Shown here: piece after piece, positions 27,313 through 36,958 of the stretch
How the letters are laid out: each line of letters opens with the position of its first letter
How positions within the stretch are numbered: position 1 is the first letter of the stretch
Assembly: GCF_029502005.1 (NCBI RefSeq)
Contig: NZ_JAMQOT010000001.1
Location: 62,001-126,000 of the forward strand
DNA length: 64,000 bases
From: Natrinema salsiterrestre
GTDB lineage: Archaea > Halobacteriota > Halobacteria > Halobacteriales > Natrialbaceae
Direction of reading: 5' to 3'
Notes under the pieces: generated by a model
What the model was told of the DNA's origin: nothing
Seen by the model: the letters and a program-made list of their open reading frames with translations, nothing else
The model's database searches: none
Position numbers and translations under genes: made by a program

Positions 27313-27501
27313 GCGACAGACCTGAGAGCCAACGAGACGATTTTCATTTTTCGCATCGAGGGGACAGTGACAGCTCTCCCGACGCTGAACGGTGCCAAGA
27401 GCGTCCTCGAGCGCGTACAGGTGCGATCAGAACAGTCCACGAATTCATGCACAGAGACGGAGCGGGTGGCTACCGCGCAACGCGGCCGTCGGTCCGACCG
27501 C

Positions 27502-29769
27502 TCAGTCGTCTACCGACTGCGCCGTTGCCGTCGATGATCCACCGGTCTCGAACTCGTCGAGGTGCCGCTGCAGGTTGTTCGCTCGTTCGGCCAGTTGCGT
27601 CGCGCTCTCGGTCACTTCCGCGAGTGCGGACGTCTGTTCTTCGGCGGCGGCGGCGGCGGTACTCGCCTCCTCGGCGACGTGCTCGCTGAGGGACTCCGCC
27701 TCGTCGACCATCGTGACGATTTCCTGCGTTGACGCGGCCTGTTGCTCGCTGGCGTTCTTGATCTCCTTCGTCCCGTCGTAGGTCTGTTTGGCGTAGCCGG
27801 CGATCTCGTCGAGCGCATCGACCGCTCGCTCGACCGTCTCGGCGCTCGAGGCGATCCCCTGACGGGTCTTTCGCACTTCGGTCGCGGTCGTGTCCGTCTG
27901 CGACGTGATGTCGTCGACGAGCTGGTCGATCTCGTCGGCCGACGCCTTCGTCTCGGCTGCGAGCTCCTTGACCTCGGTCGCGACGGCCGTGAACCCCTCC
28001 ATGTCCGATCCGTTACGGGAGGCCTCGATGTTGGCGTTCATCGCCAGCATGTTCGTTTGCTCGGCGACTTTCTGGATGAACTCCGTGATCTCGTCGACGC
28101 GGTCGACCTGCGCCTGGAGCTGTTCGATCTCGCCGACGGCGGCTTCCGCGTCCTCGTCGATCTCGTCCATCGCCTCGATCGCTGCGGTCGCTGCGGTCGT
28201 TCCCTCCTGGCCGGCTTCCGCCGTCCGCTCGGCGATCGTCGTCACTTCGTTGGACAGCGACGAGATCTCCTCGGTCGACGCCGAAATCTCCTCCATTCCG
28301 TCGGCGACGGCGCGGAACGTCTCGTGCTGGCGCTCGGTACTGTCGGAGATGCGCTGGACGGCCTGACTCACTTCGCCGCCGGCCTGCTGGACCTCTTCGG
28401 CGCTGGCGGTGACTTGCTGGCCGTGCGCCGCGACCTCGTCTGCGAACCGTTTGACGCCGTCGGTCGTTCGCTCGAGTTCGGCCATCATCTCGTTGTACTC
28501 GGTCGCGATATCGCTCATCGCTTCGTTCTGACTGTCCGCGTCCATCCGGCGCGTCAGATCGCCGTCGGCGGCCTGCTCCATCACGTCGCGGAACTCGGTC
28601 GCTTTCGCCTCGAGGTGGTCCGCGAGCGCCGCCAGTTCCCGACCCTTCCGTTCGGCTCGGTTCCGGGCCTTCTCGGACTTCCGGAGGTTCTCTCGAACCG
28701 AATCGCGCATCTCCGCGAACGCATCGTAGAGTCGCCCGATCTCGTCGCGTCGATCGCTCTCGAGTTCCGTCTCGAGGTTCCCCTTCTCGAGTTCGCCTGC
28801 TTTCTCAGCGAGCGTACCGAGCGAGTTACTCGTCGATCGGCCGACGACGACGCCGATGACACCGAGTCCGACCAGCGAGACGAGCACGAGCGCGATCACC
28901 GACTGCGTGATCTCCTGTTGCAGGGCGAACGCCTGAGCGGTCGGGATGTGCGTCATGATGACCCAGTCGGTCCCCTCGACCGGCGCGAAGCCCATCGACA
29001 TGGTTTCGCCGCCCATCTCCATTTCGACGTAGTCGACCTCGCCGTCGAGGCCTCGCTTGACGGCCATCGATTCGGGTTCGCCGGACGAATCGACGTTCGG
29101 CTCCCCGACGCGGTCGTTGTGGTGGCTCAGCACGACGGTCCCGCTCGAGTCGACCACGTGGGTGAACGAGCCGCTCACGTTCGCCGGCTGCTCGAGGGAG
29201 TTCGACACCGTCACCAGGTCGAACTCGAGGACGACGAGCCGATCGTCGTCGCCGGCAGCTTCGGTGACGAATCCGGCCACGGGTCCGTCAGCGGTCTCCG
29301 ACTCGTACGGACCGAAGAGCGTCGGTTCCCCGCCGCTGCGGTCGCTACTCGCCCACGGTGCGTCGGCCAGACTGCTGCCCTCGGCGTCTCCCTGCGTGCT
29401 CGCGAGCACTTCGTAGTCGGCCGCGTCGACGTAGTGAACGCCCGTAACGGCGGGGTCCATTCGCTCGTATTCCGCGTCGAACGTCGATCGGATGCGATCC
29501 GTATCGCCGCTCCGCACTGCGTCCGAGGACGCCAGGAATCTCGTTTGTCCCCGCCGGTGGTCGATCCATTCCGCGACGGACTCCGACTGCAGTTCGGTGG
29601 ACTGAACCATCGTCGACTCCGTCTCGTCCGCGAGACTCGTCCCCGTCTGGACGTAAATCACGAATCCGATAGCAGCGACCGCGGCGACGACGACGAACAG
29701 TGCGAGAAGAAGCTTCAGCGCATAGCTACTCCGAATTCGGTCCCCCAATATAGTGGCCGGATTCCCCAT
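27502..29769 (-). CDS. Methyl-accepting chemotaxis transducer (Htr)
   Basis: A 755-residue membrane receptor. One transmembrane helix is at about 18-38, then an extracellular double-Cache-like sensor (about 40-285), a second helix at about 286-308, a HAMP domain, a second HAMP-like segment (VMEQAADGDLTRRMDADSQNE), and a long coiled-coil signalling domain. The kinase-contact hairpin tip reads QTNMLAMNANIEASR, close to the consensus. The tail is short and acidic. It should couple a periplasmic-side ligand to CheA and flagellar or archaellar switching. It faces no adjacent che genes here. Ligand is unknown. Confidence 0.93.
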   Translation of the reverse strand: MGNPATILGDRIRSSYALKLLLALFVVVAAVAAIGFVIYVQTGTSLADETESTMVQSTELQSESVAEWIDHRRGQTRFLASSDAVRSGDTDRIRSTFDAEYERMDPAVTGVHYVDAADYEVLASTQGDAEGSSLADAPWASSDRSGGEPTLFGPYESETADGPVAGFVTEAAGDDDRLVVLEFDLVTVSNSLEQPANVSGSFTHVVDSSGTVVLSHHNDRVGEPNVDSSGEPESMAVKRGLDGEVDYVEMEMGGETMSMGFAPVEGTDWVIMTHIPTAQAFALQQEITQSVIALVLVSLVGLGVIGVVVGRSTSNSLGTLAEKAGELEKGNLETELESDRRDEIGRLYDAFAEMRDSVRENLRKSEKARNRAERKGRELAALADHLEAKATEFRDVMEQAADGDLTRRMDADSQNEAMSDIATEYNEMMAELERTTDGVKRFADEVAAHGQQVTASAEEVQQAGGEVSQAVQRISDSTERQHETFRAVADGMEEISASTEEISSLSNEVTTIAERTAEAGQEGTTAATAAIEAMDEIDEDAEAAVGEIEQLQAQVDRVDEITEFIQKVAEQTNMLAMNANIEASRNGSDMEGFTAVATEVKELAAETKASADEIDQLVDDITSQTDTTATEVRKTRQGIASSAETVERAVDALDEIAGYAKQTYDGTKEIKNASEQQAASTQEIVTMVDEAESLSEHVAEEASTAAAAAEEQTSALAEVTESATQLAERANNLQRHLDEFETGGSSTATAQSVDD

Positions 29770-30000
29770 GGTATATCCACTCGAACCATTATATGTATAA
29801 AAATCATTGGGTCATGATGATTGATGCATCGACCGTAACTGAAACCGTGTACGGGTATCAGTTATCTTCGCCGTCGCGATAATTGTATCTCGAGATTCCG
29901 GATACGATACTCCGATTCGGCGTCGGTCCACAGAACGATACCCGCGGTGTCGGTATGTCACGGAAACCGCGCGAACGCCCACGACTGACGTGGCGGGCGA

Positions 30001-30843
30001 TCAGTCGCAGCTACCGCTGTTGATCGCCGCGGCGAGGTCCGCGCCGACCGCTCCGTCGCCGAGGTACTCGAGGTGGCCCCCGACGCTGCCGGTCACGTCG
30101 ACGTCGGTGTAGTTCGCGGCCGGGTTACAACCCGCGCCCTCGGTCCCGAGGGCGGTGTCGCCGAAGCCACCGTAGGCCGAGCCGACCGTCGAGTCGTTCT
30201 GTGAGTGATAGTTTCGGACCTCGCAGGCGTTGCTGAGCCCGGGGTTCCACGGATCGCCACAGACTTCCGACCCGTCGGCGGCCGCGCCCAGGGGCGCGAC
30301 GGTCTCGATCTCGTATCCCGAGCTCAGTTTCGTCGCCGTCCACAGGACGCATCGACCGCCGAGCGAGTGCCCGACGAGACGGACGTTCCCGCCGCCGTCG
30401 TCGTAGAAGTCTTCGACGAGTCCGGCGACGACCTCGCCGACGTCTTCGGTGTCGCTTTCGGCACCGTAGAAATTGAAATTCGTCGCCGGCCACTCGATCG
30501 CGGCGGTCGCGTTCGGCGAATAGCCGCCCGCCTCGAGCGAGTCGAGCACGTCGGTGGCCTGGCTCGAGACGGTGGTATCGCCGAACCAGCCGTGGATGAA
30601 GACGAGCAGTTCGTCCGTGACCGGAAGACTGCCGTCGGCGCTCCAGCCGAACCAGCCGTCGTCGACCGAGATCACGTCGGGGCCGCCCCACTGTGCTGAC
30701 GCCGAGGTGGACGCTGCCGCCAGTCCCGTCCCGCCGACGATCGCCGTCCCGGTCGCTTTCAGGAGCGTTCGTCGGTTCGTCGTCGATTCGTCCGTTGCCG
30801 GCCCGTCGCCGGGCGTGCCGTTAGTTATCATACTGCAACCCAT
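30001..30843 (-). CDS. Tat-exported lipase-like alpha/beta hydrolase
   Basis: A 280-residue protein. The N-terminus holds a twin-arginine signal (TNRRTLLKATGTAIVGG, then AAASTSASAQ as the likely cleavage site near residue 50). The mature part has LLVFIHGWFGDTT near the oxyanion hole and the Ser nucleophile in VRLVGHSLGGRCVLW near residue 158. His in GGHLEYLGDG near the C-terminus is the likely base. Four to six cysteines (RCVLW, SEVCGD, NACEV, GAGCN, GSCD) may form disulfides, which suits secretion. Substrate unknown. A TATA-like CTTATAAATG on its strand lies about 50 bp upstream; an alternative ATG is at 30831. Confidence 0.85.
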   Translation of the reverse strand: MGCSMITNGTPGDGPATDESTTNRRTLLKATGTAIVGGTGLAAASTSASAQWGGPDVISVDDGWFGWSADGSLPVTDELLVFIHGWFGDTTVSSQATDVLDSLEAGGYSPNATAAIEWPATNFNFYGAESDTEDVGEVVAGLVEDFYDDGGGNVRLVGHSLGGRCVLWTATKLSSGYEIETVAPLGAAADGSEVCGDPWNPGLSNACEVRNYHSQNDSTVGSAYGGFGDTALGTEGAGCNPAANYTDVDVTGSVGGHLEYLGDGAVGADLAAAINSGSCD

Positions 30844-31097
30844 GCAAACACGTACCGATCATTGACGTTTCTTTCTCCATACGAAGTACATTTATAAGTG
30901 AACGAAGCGAACCGCACGATACTCGACGCGAGCGGGAGACCGTCTCCGCATCCTCGGCAGATACTCGACCGCGAACCGGGTCGTTCCCTTTTCGTGAACG
31001 CTATCGATCGCCCCGCCACCTGTCTCGAGAAACGCATCACCGGCCCGAACCGGACCCGCAATCGAGCGATCGACGGACCGGAGCGGAACCTTCAAGA

Positions 31098-31103
31098 TTA
31101 TAT
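31098..31103 (+). promoter_or_regulatory. TATA-like box of pantoate kinase gene
   Basis: TTATAT lies 26-31 bp before the pantoate kinase ATG, the spacing expected of a leaderless transcript, and it supports that start over longer in-frame options. Confidence 0.5.
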
Positions 31104-31128
31104 CGCTCGGGCCGAAAGCGGGGTCGTA

Positions 31129-31956
31129 ATGCGCGAGGAGGCGACGGCGTTCGTTCCCGGACATGTCACGGGGTTTTTCAGCACTCACCCGGACGAGGAT
31201 CCGACGAAAGCCGGCTCACGAGGTGCGGGACTGACGCTCACGGACGGTGTCGAAGTAACGATCGAACCGGCGACGGAGTCAACTATCGTGCTCGACGGGG
31301 AGGAAATCGAGGTCGATCCGGTGACGACCGTGCTCGAGACGCTCGACGCGAGCGCCCGCGTTGAGGCCGATTCCGATCTCCCGATCGGTGCCGGGTTCGG
31401 TGTTTCGGGGGCGCTAACACTGGGCACAGCGCTCGCGGTGAACCGCGTGTTCGAACGCAAGCTCTCGATGAACGAACTGGTCACCATCGCTCACGGTGCC
31501 GAGGTACAGGCCGGCACCGGGCTCGGTGACGTAGTGGCGCAGGCCCACGGGGGCGTCCCGATTCGCCTCGAGCCGGGCGGGCCACAGGACAACAAGCTCG
31601 ACGCGATCCCGACGCGGGCGCGCATCGAGTACGTCTCATTCGGCGAACTCTCGACCGCCGACGTGCTTTCGGGCGACACCGACCAGCTGACGGCGGCCGG
31701 CAAGGAGGCACTTTCTCGGGTCGTCGAAGAGCCGACGCTGCTGTCGTTCATGTACGCCTCGCGGTTGTTCGCGCGCGACGCCGAGTTGCTCACCGAACGG
31801 GTCATCGAAACCATCGCTGACGTCTCGGCCGCGGAGGGACAGGCGTCGATGGCCATGCTCGGCGAAACCGTCTTCGCGCTGGGGACCGGCCTTTCCGACG
31901 CCGGCTACGAGCCGTCCGTCTGTACGACACATCCTGCGGGCGCGGTGCTCAAGTGA
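31129..31956 (+). CDS. Pantoate kinase
   Basis: A 275-residue GHMP-superfamily kinase. The N-terminus ATAFVPGHVTGFFSTH is the family start, and the ATP loop is LPIGAGFGVSGALTLGTALAVN near residue 85, with AEVQAGTGLGDVVAQAHGG following. Archaea phosphorylate pantoate to 4-phosphopantoate, then condense it with beta-alanine, in place of the bacterial PanC/PanK route. The partner ligase is at 36959, about 5 kb downstream. In several archaea the two genes are adjacent, so a block of three unrelated genes appears to separate them here. Start chosen at the ATG with the TATA-like box at correct distance. Confidence 0.9.
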   Translation: MREEATAFVPGHVTGFFSTHPDEDPTKAGSRGAGLTLTDGVEVTIEPATESTIVLDGEEIEVDPVTTVLETLDASARVEADSDLPIGAGFGVSGALTLGTALAVNRVFERKLSMNELVTIAHGAEVQAGTGLGDVVAQAHGGVPIRLEPGGPQDNKLDAIPTRARIEYVSFGELSTADVLSGDTDQLTAAGKEALSRVVEEPTLLSFMYASRLFARDAELLTERVIETIADVSAAEGQASMAMLGETVFALGTGLSDAGYEPSVCTTHPAGAVLK

Positions 31957-32282
31957 TCACATTCGTTCGAAATATGGTCGATTAGAAGATATCTCAGCAA
32001 TAGATCACCAGACGGCGGGGGGTGAACAGTGATTCGATGGCCGCTCCACTGACGAAAGCGCCATCCGTCCGTCATCGCTGAAGCGCGTTCGTCAGTTTGA
32101 CCTGTGGAACCGTTCTATCGATAACCGTTCTCGGTCCAGAGAGTCACGGATCGGTTCTTGTTTCTCGACAATCGTTTTACGGACGAAGAGCCCGAAAATA
32201 TTGCCGATTATATGTGACAAAAACACAATAGGAAGCCAGAACTTTATTATGATTCGTTCAAGTTATCCGTTCAAGTTTGGCA
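31957..32282. other. Upstream region of the DUF1508-repeat gene
   Basis: About 325 bp with no supported gene. The right end is AT-rich and carries a TATA-like element (ACTTTATTAT near 32241-32250) and a 10-bp direct repeat. The left part may contain the pantoate kinase transcript end. No RNA or inverted repeat of note was recognised. Confidence 0.55.
32255..32277 (+). promoter_or_regulatory. Direct repeat CGTTCAAGTT between TATA and ATG
   Basis: Two exact copies of CGTTCAAGTT (32255-32264 and 32268-32277) at a 13-bp period lie between a TATA-like element and the ATG at 32283. This position suits an operator that would block transcription start. Function inferred from location only. Confidence 0.35.
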
Positions 32283-35189
32283 ATGGCTTCACGCACTGAC
32301 ATACACCACAGACTGTTTCGGCTGTACGAACGGTACGTCGGCGAACCCGACTCGAGCAAAGACGTTTACGGGTACTGGCTGTTCATCGTCGGGTATATTA
32401 TCGGCGCTGCCGGGGTGGCAACGTTCGTAATCGGATACGCGGGTGAGGGGTACAACTATACGGTGATCAGGATCGCGGGGGTGACGGCCGCGACGGGACT
32501 CGCCTTCTGTCTGTTCGGTATCGTGCTCATGCTACCGGTACGGCGACGCGGGATTCAGGCCAGTGTCGTCGGACTCCTCGTCGCGCTGGGGGGCGTCGGT
32601 TTCTTCGGGTGGGCGTATCCGAACAACTGGCGGGAACTCGGCGTCGACTACAGCGTTCAGGTGATTACGGTTTACACGGTCGGTATCGGGATCATCGCGG
32701 GGGTCACTGCCCTCGTTCCCATCCTGACGGGACGAAAGGGGATGTTCGTCGAAGAGGAAGGGACGAGCGAAGATCCGCCGATCATGACGGGCGACGCGAT
32801 GGAAGGCGCTCAGTTCGCCGTCTTCCGCGACGAGAACGGTGACTGGAAGTGGCACGTCCTCCACCTCGAGGCGCTGGCCCAGAGCAACGAGAGTGCCGTG
32901 ACGCGACCGGACGCCTCTGAAGGGATCGAGCGCGTCAAATCCCAGATCAGCTCCGCGGGGCTGATGGAGCTGACGACGTCGGCGTTCCGACTCTACGAGG
33001 ACCGCGACGGCACCTGGCAGTGGACGCTCGCCCGCGACGACGGTTCCATCGTCGGCTCCTGTGCCGGCGAGTTCGACCAGCGCGACGGTGCCGAGGAATC
33101 GGTGAGCTTCCTGAAAGACCGCGGTCCCGACGCGGACGTGATCGAGATCGAAGGGGCAGCGTTCACCTACGAGGAGCGGCGCGATCAGTGGCACTGGCAA
33201 CTGGTCGACGACAATCGAAACCCGCTCGCCGCGAGCGAGTCCGGCCATTCGACCCAGGAAACAGCCGAGGAGGACGCTCGGGAGTTCGCCGAAAAGTTCG
33301 ATCAGGCGCGGGTCCTCGACATCGACACCATCGGCGTGGAACTCTGCGAGCAGGCGAACGGCTGGACCTGGCGGTTCGTCGACGCGGCCGACGACGTCCT
33401 CGCGACCAGTACCCACGAGTTCAGCTCCCGGCGCTCGGCCGAGGAAGCCGCCGAATCGCTCCTGCCCGACCTCGAGTCGGCGTCGATCACCGTCTCCGGC
33501 GAGCCGACCTACGAACTCTACGAATCGGACGAGGAGTGGCACTACCGACTCGTCGACGAAGCCGAACACGTCATCGCGCGCGGTCCCGACGGAACCGCCG
33601 ACAAGGGGAGCTCCGAGCAGTGGGCCCGGCAGTTCGGTGACAACGCCGCCGAGGCGGACGTCGTCGAGATCGAACCCGCGGAGTACGAGGTCTTCCAGGC
33701 CGACGACGGAAGCGCCGCCGGAAGCGCGGCCTCTACGTCGGACGGGACGCTCGCCGAGACGATCGACGAACCCGAACCGGCGGCCGACGGTGGAACGACG
33801 AGCGCCGACGCGGTGCCGGACGGCGAGGACCCGTGGCACTGGCGGCTCGTGACGGACGACCGCGACATCATCGCCGCGAGTACGGAACCCCACACCGACG
33901 CCGATTCGGCCACGGAAGCGATCGAGCGGGTCCGTCAGCAGGCCAACGAGGCCGACCTCATCGAGTTCGAGAACGCGGCGTTCCAGGTCTACGAAGCCGA
34001 CTCCGGCGAGTGGCGCTGGCGGCTCATCGACGAGGACGGCAACGTCCTCGCGGACAGCGGCGCGGAGCACACGTCCCGTAACGAGGCGTCCCAGGCGATG
34101 ATGACGCTGAAAGAGCAGGCTCCCGAGGCCGAACTGCTCGAGATCGAGACCGCGGCGTTCGAGCTCTTCGTCAACGAGGACGACGAGTGGGGCTGGCGGC
34201 TCATCGACGAGGGCGGGAAGCTCGTCGCCGAGGACCCCAACACCCACCCGACCCGCGACGCCGCTCGCGAAGCGATGAACCGACTGCTCGAACACCTCGA
34301 GTCCGACGTGCGGACGATGGACAATGCGATCTTCCAGACGTACGCGACCGAGGACTGGCACTGGCGGTTCGTCATGCCGGACGGCGAAACCGTCGCGCTC
34401 GGCGACGAGGCCCATCCGACCCGCGACGAGCTGGTCGACGGCCTCGACGACGTGCGCGAGGCCGCCGCGTCGGCCCGTCAGTACACGATCGGCAACGTGT
34501 CGGTCCAGCTCTACGGAAACGGCGACTGGCAGTTCCGCCTGCTCGACCGCGACCGCGAAGAGATCGCCGACTCGGACGTCTCCTACGCCGACCGCGACGC
34601 GGCGACGGCCGGCGTCGAGGATCTCCAGCGACACGCGACCGACGCACCGATCTTCGCGATCGAAGAGGCCGCGATCCGGCTCGACGAGGAGGACGGCTGG
34701 TCCTGGGACCTCGTCGACCGCGAGCGCGACGTGCTGGCCAACGGGGTCGGCACCGCCGAGACCAAAGACGACCTCATGGACGACGTCGACACAGTCCGTC
34801 AGCTCGCGCCGAAGGCCGGCCGCGTCGACTTCGACGTCGCGTCCTTCGAACTCGTCGCCAACGAGGACGACCGCTGGCACTGGCGGCTCATCGACGAGGA
34901 CGGACGGACCGTCGCGACCGGGTCCGAGACCTACGAGACGACCGAAGACGCCCGCGAGGCCCTCGAGGACGTTCGCGATCTCATCGAGGCGGCGAGCATC
35001 CTCGAGATCGACAGCGTCTCCTTCGAACTCCACATCGCGGAGGACGGCTGGGTCTGGCAGCTCATCGACGAGTACGGGACGACGATGGCCGAGAGCACGC
35101 AGACCTACGAGACGCGGACCGCCGCCCGCGAAGCGATGAACGACGTGAAAGCGCAGGCCCCCGACGGCTGGATCACGTTCACGGAGTGA
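32283..35189 (+). CDS. Membrane-anchored protein with 13 DUF1508 (YegP-like) repeats
   Basis: A 968-residue protein. Four transmembrane helices occur at about 31-52, 63-84, 92-110 and 124-148. From residue about 174 to the end run thirteen units of roughly 60 residues, each starting with an AFxLYE-type strand, a W-x-W core (WKW, WQW, WHW, WTW, WHY, WHW, WRW, WGW, WHW, WQF, WSW, WHW, WVW), then RLIDEDGxVLA and a helix (TEEAREALExL). This is the DUF1508/YegP unit, which usually occurs in one or two copies. Unit six is interrupted by a low-complexity Ser/Ala/Asp insert. The topology predicts that the repeat array is on one side of the membrane. Function unknown. The ATG at 32283 is preferred over a TTG two codons earlier. 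Confidence 0.85.
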   Translation: MASRTDIHHRLFRLYERYVGEPDSSKDVYGYWLFIVGYIIGAAGVATFVIGYAGEGYNYTVIRIAGVTAATGLAFCLFGIVLMLPVRRRGIQASVVGLLVALGGVGFFGWAYPNNWRELGVDYSVQVITVYTVGIGIIAGVTALVPILTGRKGMFVEEEGTSEDPPIMTGDAMEGAQFAVFRDENGDWKWHVLHLEALAQSNESAVTRPDASEGIERVKSQISSAGLMELTTSAFRLYEDRDGTWQWTLARDDGSIVGSCAGEFDQRDGAEESVSFLKDRGPDADVIEIEGAAFTYEERRDQWHWQLVDDNRNPLAASESGHSTQETAEEDAREFAEKFDQARVLDIDTIGVELCEQANGWTWRFVDAADDVLATSTHEFSSRRSAEEAAESLLPDLESASITVSGEPTYELYESDEEWHYRLVDEAEHVIARGPDGTADKGSSEQWARQFGDNAAEADVVEIEPAEYEVFQADDGSAAGSAASTSDGTLAETIDEPEPAADGGTTSADAVPDGEDPWHWRLVTDDRDIIAASTEPHTDADSATEAIERVRQQANEADLIEFENAAFQVYEADSGEWRWRLIDEDGNVLADSGAEHTSRNEASQAMMTLKEQAPEAELLEIETAAFELFVNEDDEWGWRLIDEGGKLVAEDPNTHPTRDAAREAMNRLLEHLESDVRTMDNAIFQTYATEDWHWRFVMPDGETVALGDEAHPTRDELVDGLDDVREAAASARQYTIGNVSVQLYGNGDWQFRLLDRDREEIADSDVSYADRDAATAGVEDLQRHATDAPIFAIEEAAIRLDEEDGWSWDLVDRERDVLANGVGTAETKDDLMDDVDTVRQLAPKAGRVDFDVASFELVANEDDRWHWRLIDEDGRTVATGSETYETTEDAREALEDVRDLIEAASILEIDSVSFELHIAEDGWVWQLIDEYGTTMAESTQTYETRTAAREAMNDVKAQAPDGWITFTE

Positions 35190-35409
35190 TCGCGACAACG
35201 GTTCGAATCGCTCGCTGACTGACCGCTTTTCTGATTTCTTCGATCGGTTCATTCGCTCGAGGCGGGGCAACTCGAATCTCGGGGATCGATCCGTACCGGA
35301 ACTATCGCCGGACGGAACGTCGGCACAGATCGGTGTCTACCGCGACGAGACGTGGAAACTCATCCGATAGCTATCGGGGTTTATCTGCTTCGGTCGACAT
35401 ACTCGAGCC

Positions 35410-36057
35410 ATGAAATCGATGCGCGTCGAACTGGAGTACGCGCCGGAAGCGGTTTCACCGCTCCACGAGGTGATCTGCGAGTCGCCCCGCATCGAGCGAG
35501 AGGTTATCGTGGGCGGGCAGGCGGTCGACGGCGTCGAGACGATCACGTCGTTCGTCTACGGCGATGCCGAGGCCTACGAGTCGCGACTGGCCGACCTGGA
35601 AACCGTCTTGGAGTACGATATCACGCCGGCCGACGGCGGGTTCTTCTGCTACCTCCGCCGAGAGCTCGACTCTGAAGGCGTCTCGCTGCTGAACGCGCTT
35701 TCCAAAGAGACCGTCGTGGTCGTTCCGCCGATCGAAATTCGAGCCGATCGGACGATCCGACTGACGGTCGTCGGCCACTCGAAGGCGCTGACGGCCGTCC
35801 TCGACGAAGTCCCAGAGAGACTGACACTGGACGTCCGCTGGGTGAGCGAAGACGTAACGGTCACCGAACCGTCCGTGACCGATCGACAACTGGCAGCGCT
35901 CCGCGCGGCCCGCGACGTCGGCTACTACGAAATTCCGCGAACGGGCGGAATCGAAGCGGTCGCCGACGAACTCGAGTGTGCCGTCTCGACGGCGTCGGAA
36001 CTCCTCCGTCGAGCCGAGGCCACCGCGGTCGACCGCGTGCTCGATGCGGGACCGTAG
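35410..36057 (+). CDS. HTH-10 (bacterio-opsin activator-type) regulator
   Basis: A 215-residue protein. Residues 1-155 form a sensor-like region with ESPRIEREVIVGGQ and FFCYLRRELDSEG. Residues 157-212 form the HTH-10 domain: VTDRQLAALRAARDVGYYEIP, then GIEAVADELECAVSTASELLRRAEA. It follows the DUF1508 gene by 220 bp in the same direction. Regulation of that gene is possible but not shown. A second ATG (residue 4) is possible. It is similar in length and layout to the paralogue at 13815. Confidence 0.87.
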   Translation: MKSMRVELEYAPEAVSPLHEVICESPRIEREVIVGGQAVDGVETITSFVYGDAEAYESRLADLETVLEYDITPADGGFFCYLRRELDSEGVSLLNALSKETVVVVPPIEIRADRTIRLTVVGHSKALTAVLDEVPERLTLDVRWVSEDVTVTEPSVTDRQLAALRAARDVGYYEIPRTGGIEAVADELECAVSTASELLRRAEATAVDRVLDAGP

Positions 36058-36064
36058 GCACCGA

Positions 36065-36757
36065 TCAGTCGGCCGCTCGTTTCGCGCAGAGTGCCGTGTA
36101 CGCGGTGCCGGCGAAGTGCGTGTCCGCGAGTTCGCACGTATCGAAGACGGCCTCGAGCGACCCCGCGACGTCGCCGTCGGGATTCCAGTTCGCGTACCAG
36201 CGGAAGAACCGCCGGATGAGCGGATTCAGTACCCGAAGGGGGCCGCTCGGAGCCGGCCGAACGTCGACGACTGCGAGGCGTGCACCGGGGACGAGTGAGC
36301 GGTAGACGTTCTCCACGGCGCGTCGGACGTCAGGCATTACGGACAGCGAAAGCGATGCGAGCGCCGCGTCGAAGGGCTTGTCGAACGCGACGACCGTCGC
36401 GTCGGCCTGCCGCACGCTGACGTTCTCCCAGCCGTGGGCCTCGATGCGCTCGCGCGCGTTCGCCACCATGCCCGGGCTGTAATCGACGGCGACGAGTTCG
36501 CCGTCCGCGCCGATCTCCTCGCGGATCCGCTCGAAGTTGACGCCCGGGCCACAGCCGACCTCGAGCACGCGATCGACCGGTTCGAGGGTCAGCCGGTCGA
36601 TGGCCGCCTCGCGAATCGGCTCGAAATCCCGCTCGCTCTGCCCGTAGTAGTCGCTCCATCGGTTCCAGACCGTTCGACTGCGCTCGAGGTGCGCCTCGTA
36701 CTGGCCGTCCGAACGAGACGTCCCGGTCGCAGTCCGGTCCCGCTGTTCCGTGGCCAT
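36065..36757 (-). CDS. Class I SAM-dependent methyltransferase
   Basis: A 230-residue Rossmann-fold methyltransferase. Motif I is VDRVLEVGCGPGVNFE near residue 65, motif II VAVDYSPGMVANA near 92, and motif post-I/IV FDAALASLSLSVMPDVRRAV near 127. It resembles UbiE/phosphatidylethanolamine N-methyltransferase-like haloarchaeal proteins. SAM binding is well supported; the acceptor is unknown. It is convergent with the HTH-10 gene (gap 7 bp) and divergent from phosphopantothenate synthetase. It is one of three genes that separate pantoate kinase from its pathway partner. Confidence 0.85.
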   Translation of the reverse strand: MATEQRDRTATGTSRSDGQYEAHLERSRTVWNRWSDYYGQSERDFEPIREAAIDRLTLEPVDRVLEVGCGPGVNFERIREEIGADGELVAVDYSPGMVANARERIEAHGWENVSVRQADATVVAFDKPFDAALASLSLSVMPDVRRAVENVYRSLVPGARLAVVDVRPAPSGPLRVLNPLIRRFFRWYANWNPDGDVAGSLEAVFDTCELADTHFAGTAYTALCAKRAAD

Positions 36758-36958
36758 ACCGGTACGTGGTGCGACTCGGCCGAGTCTCTGTTCCCGAAAC
36801 CTATCGGGTACTTATATTGTAACGATCGCGACCGGTGCGGCAGCTCGTGGTCGGCAGAGTCACCAAGCCAGCGGATCCCGATCGAGCGGTCGGTCGGCCG
36901 AGCGGTTTCTCCGCGACCGATCGGGCCGTTTTTTATCGCCCCAATCCAGTGGTCGATC

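Noticed and set aside
27742-29817. 691-codon open frame antisense to the chemotaxis transducer
   Set aside because: Long only because of low stop-codon frequency opposite a GC-rich coiled-coil gene; no domain.
32532-35270. 912-codon open frame antisense to the DUF1508-repeat gene
   Set aside because: Its apparent repeats (VLVDEPPVP-like) are the reverse complement of the W-x-W units on the plus strand.
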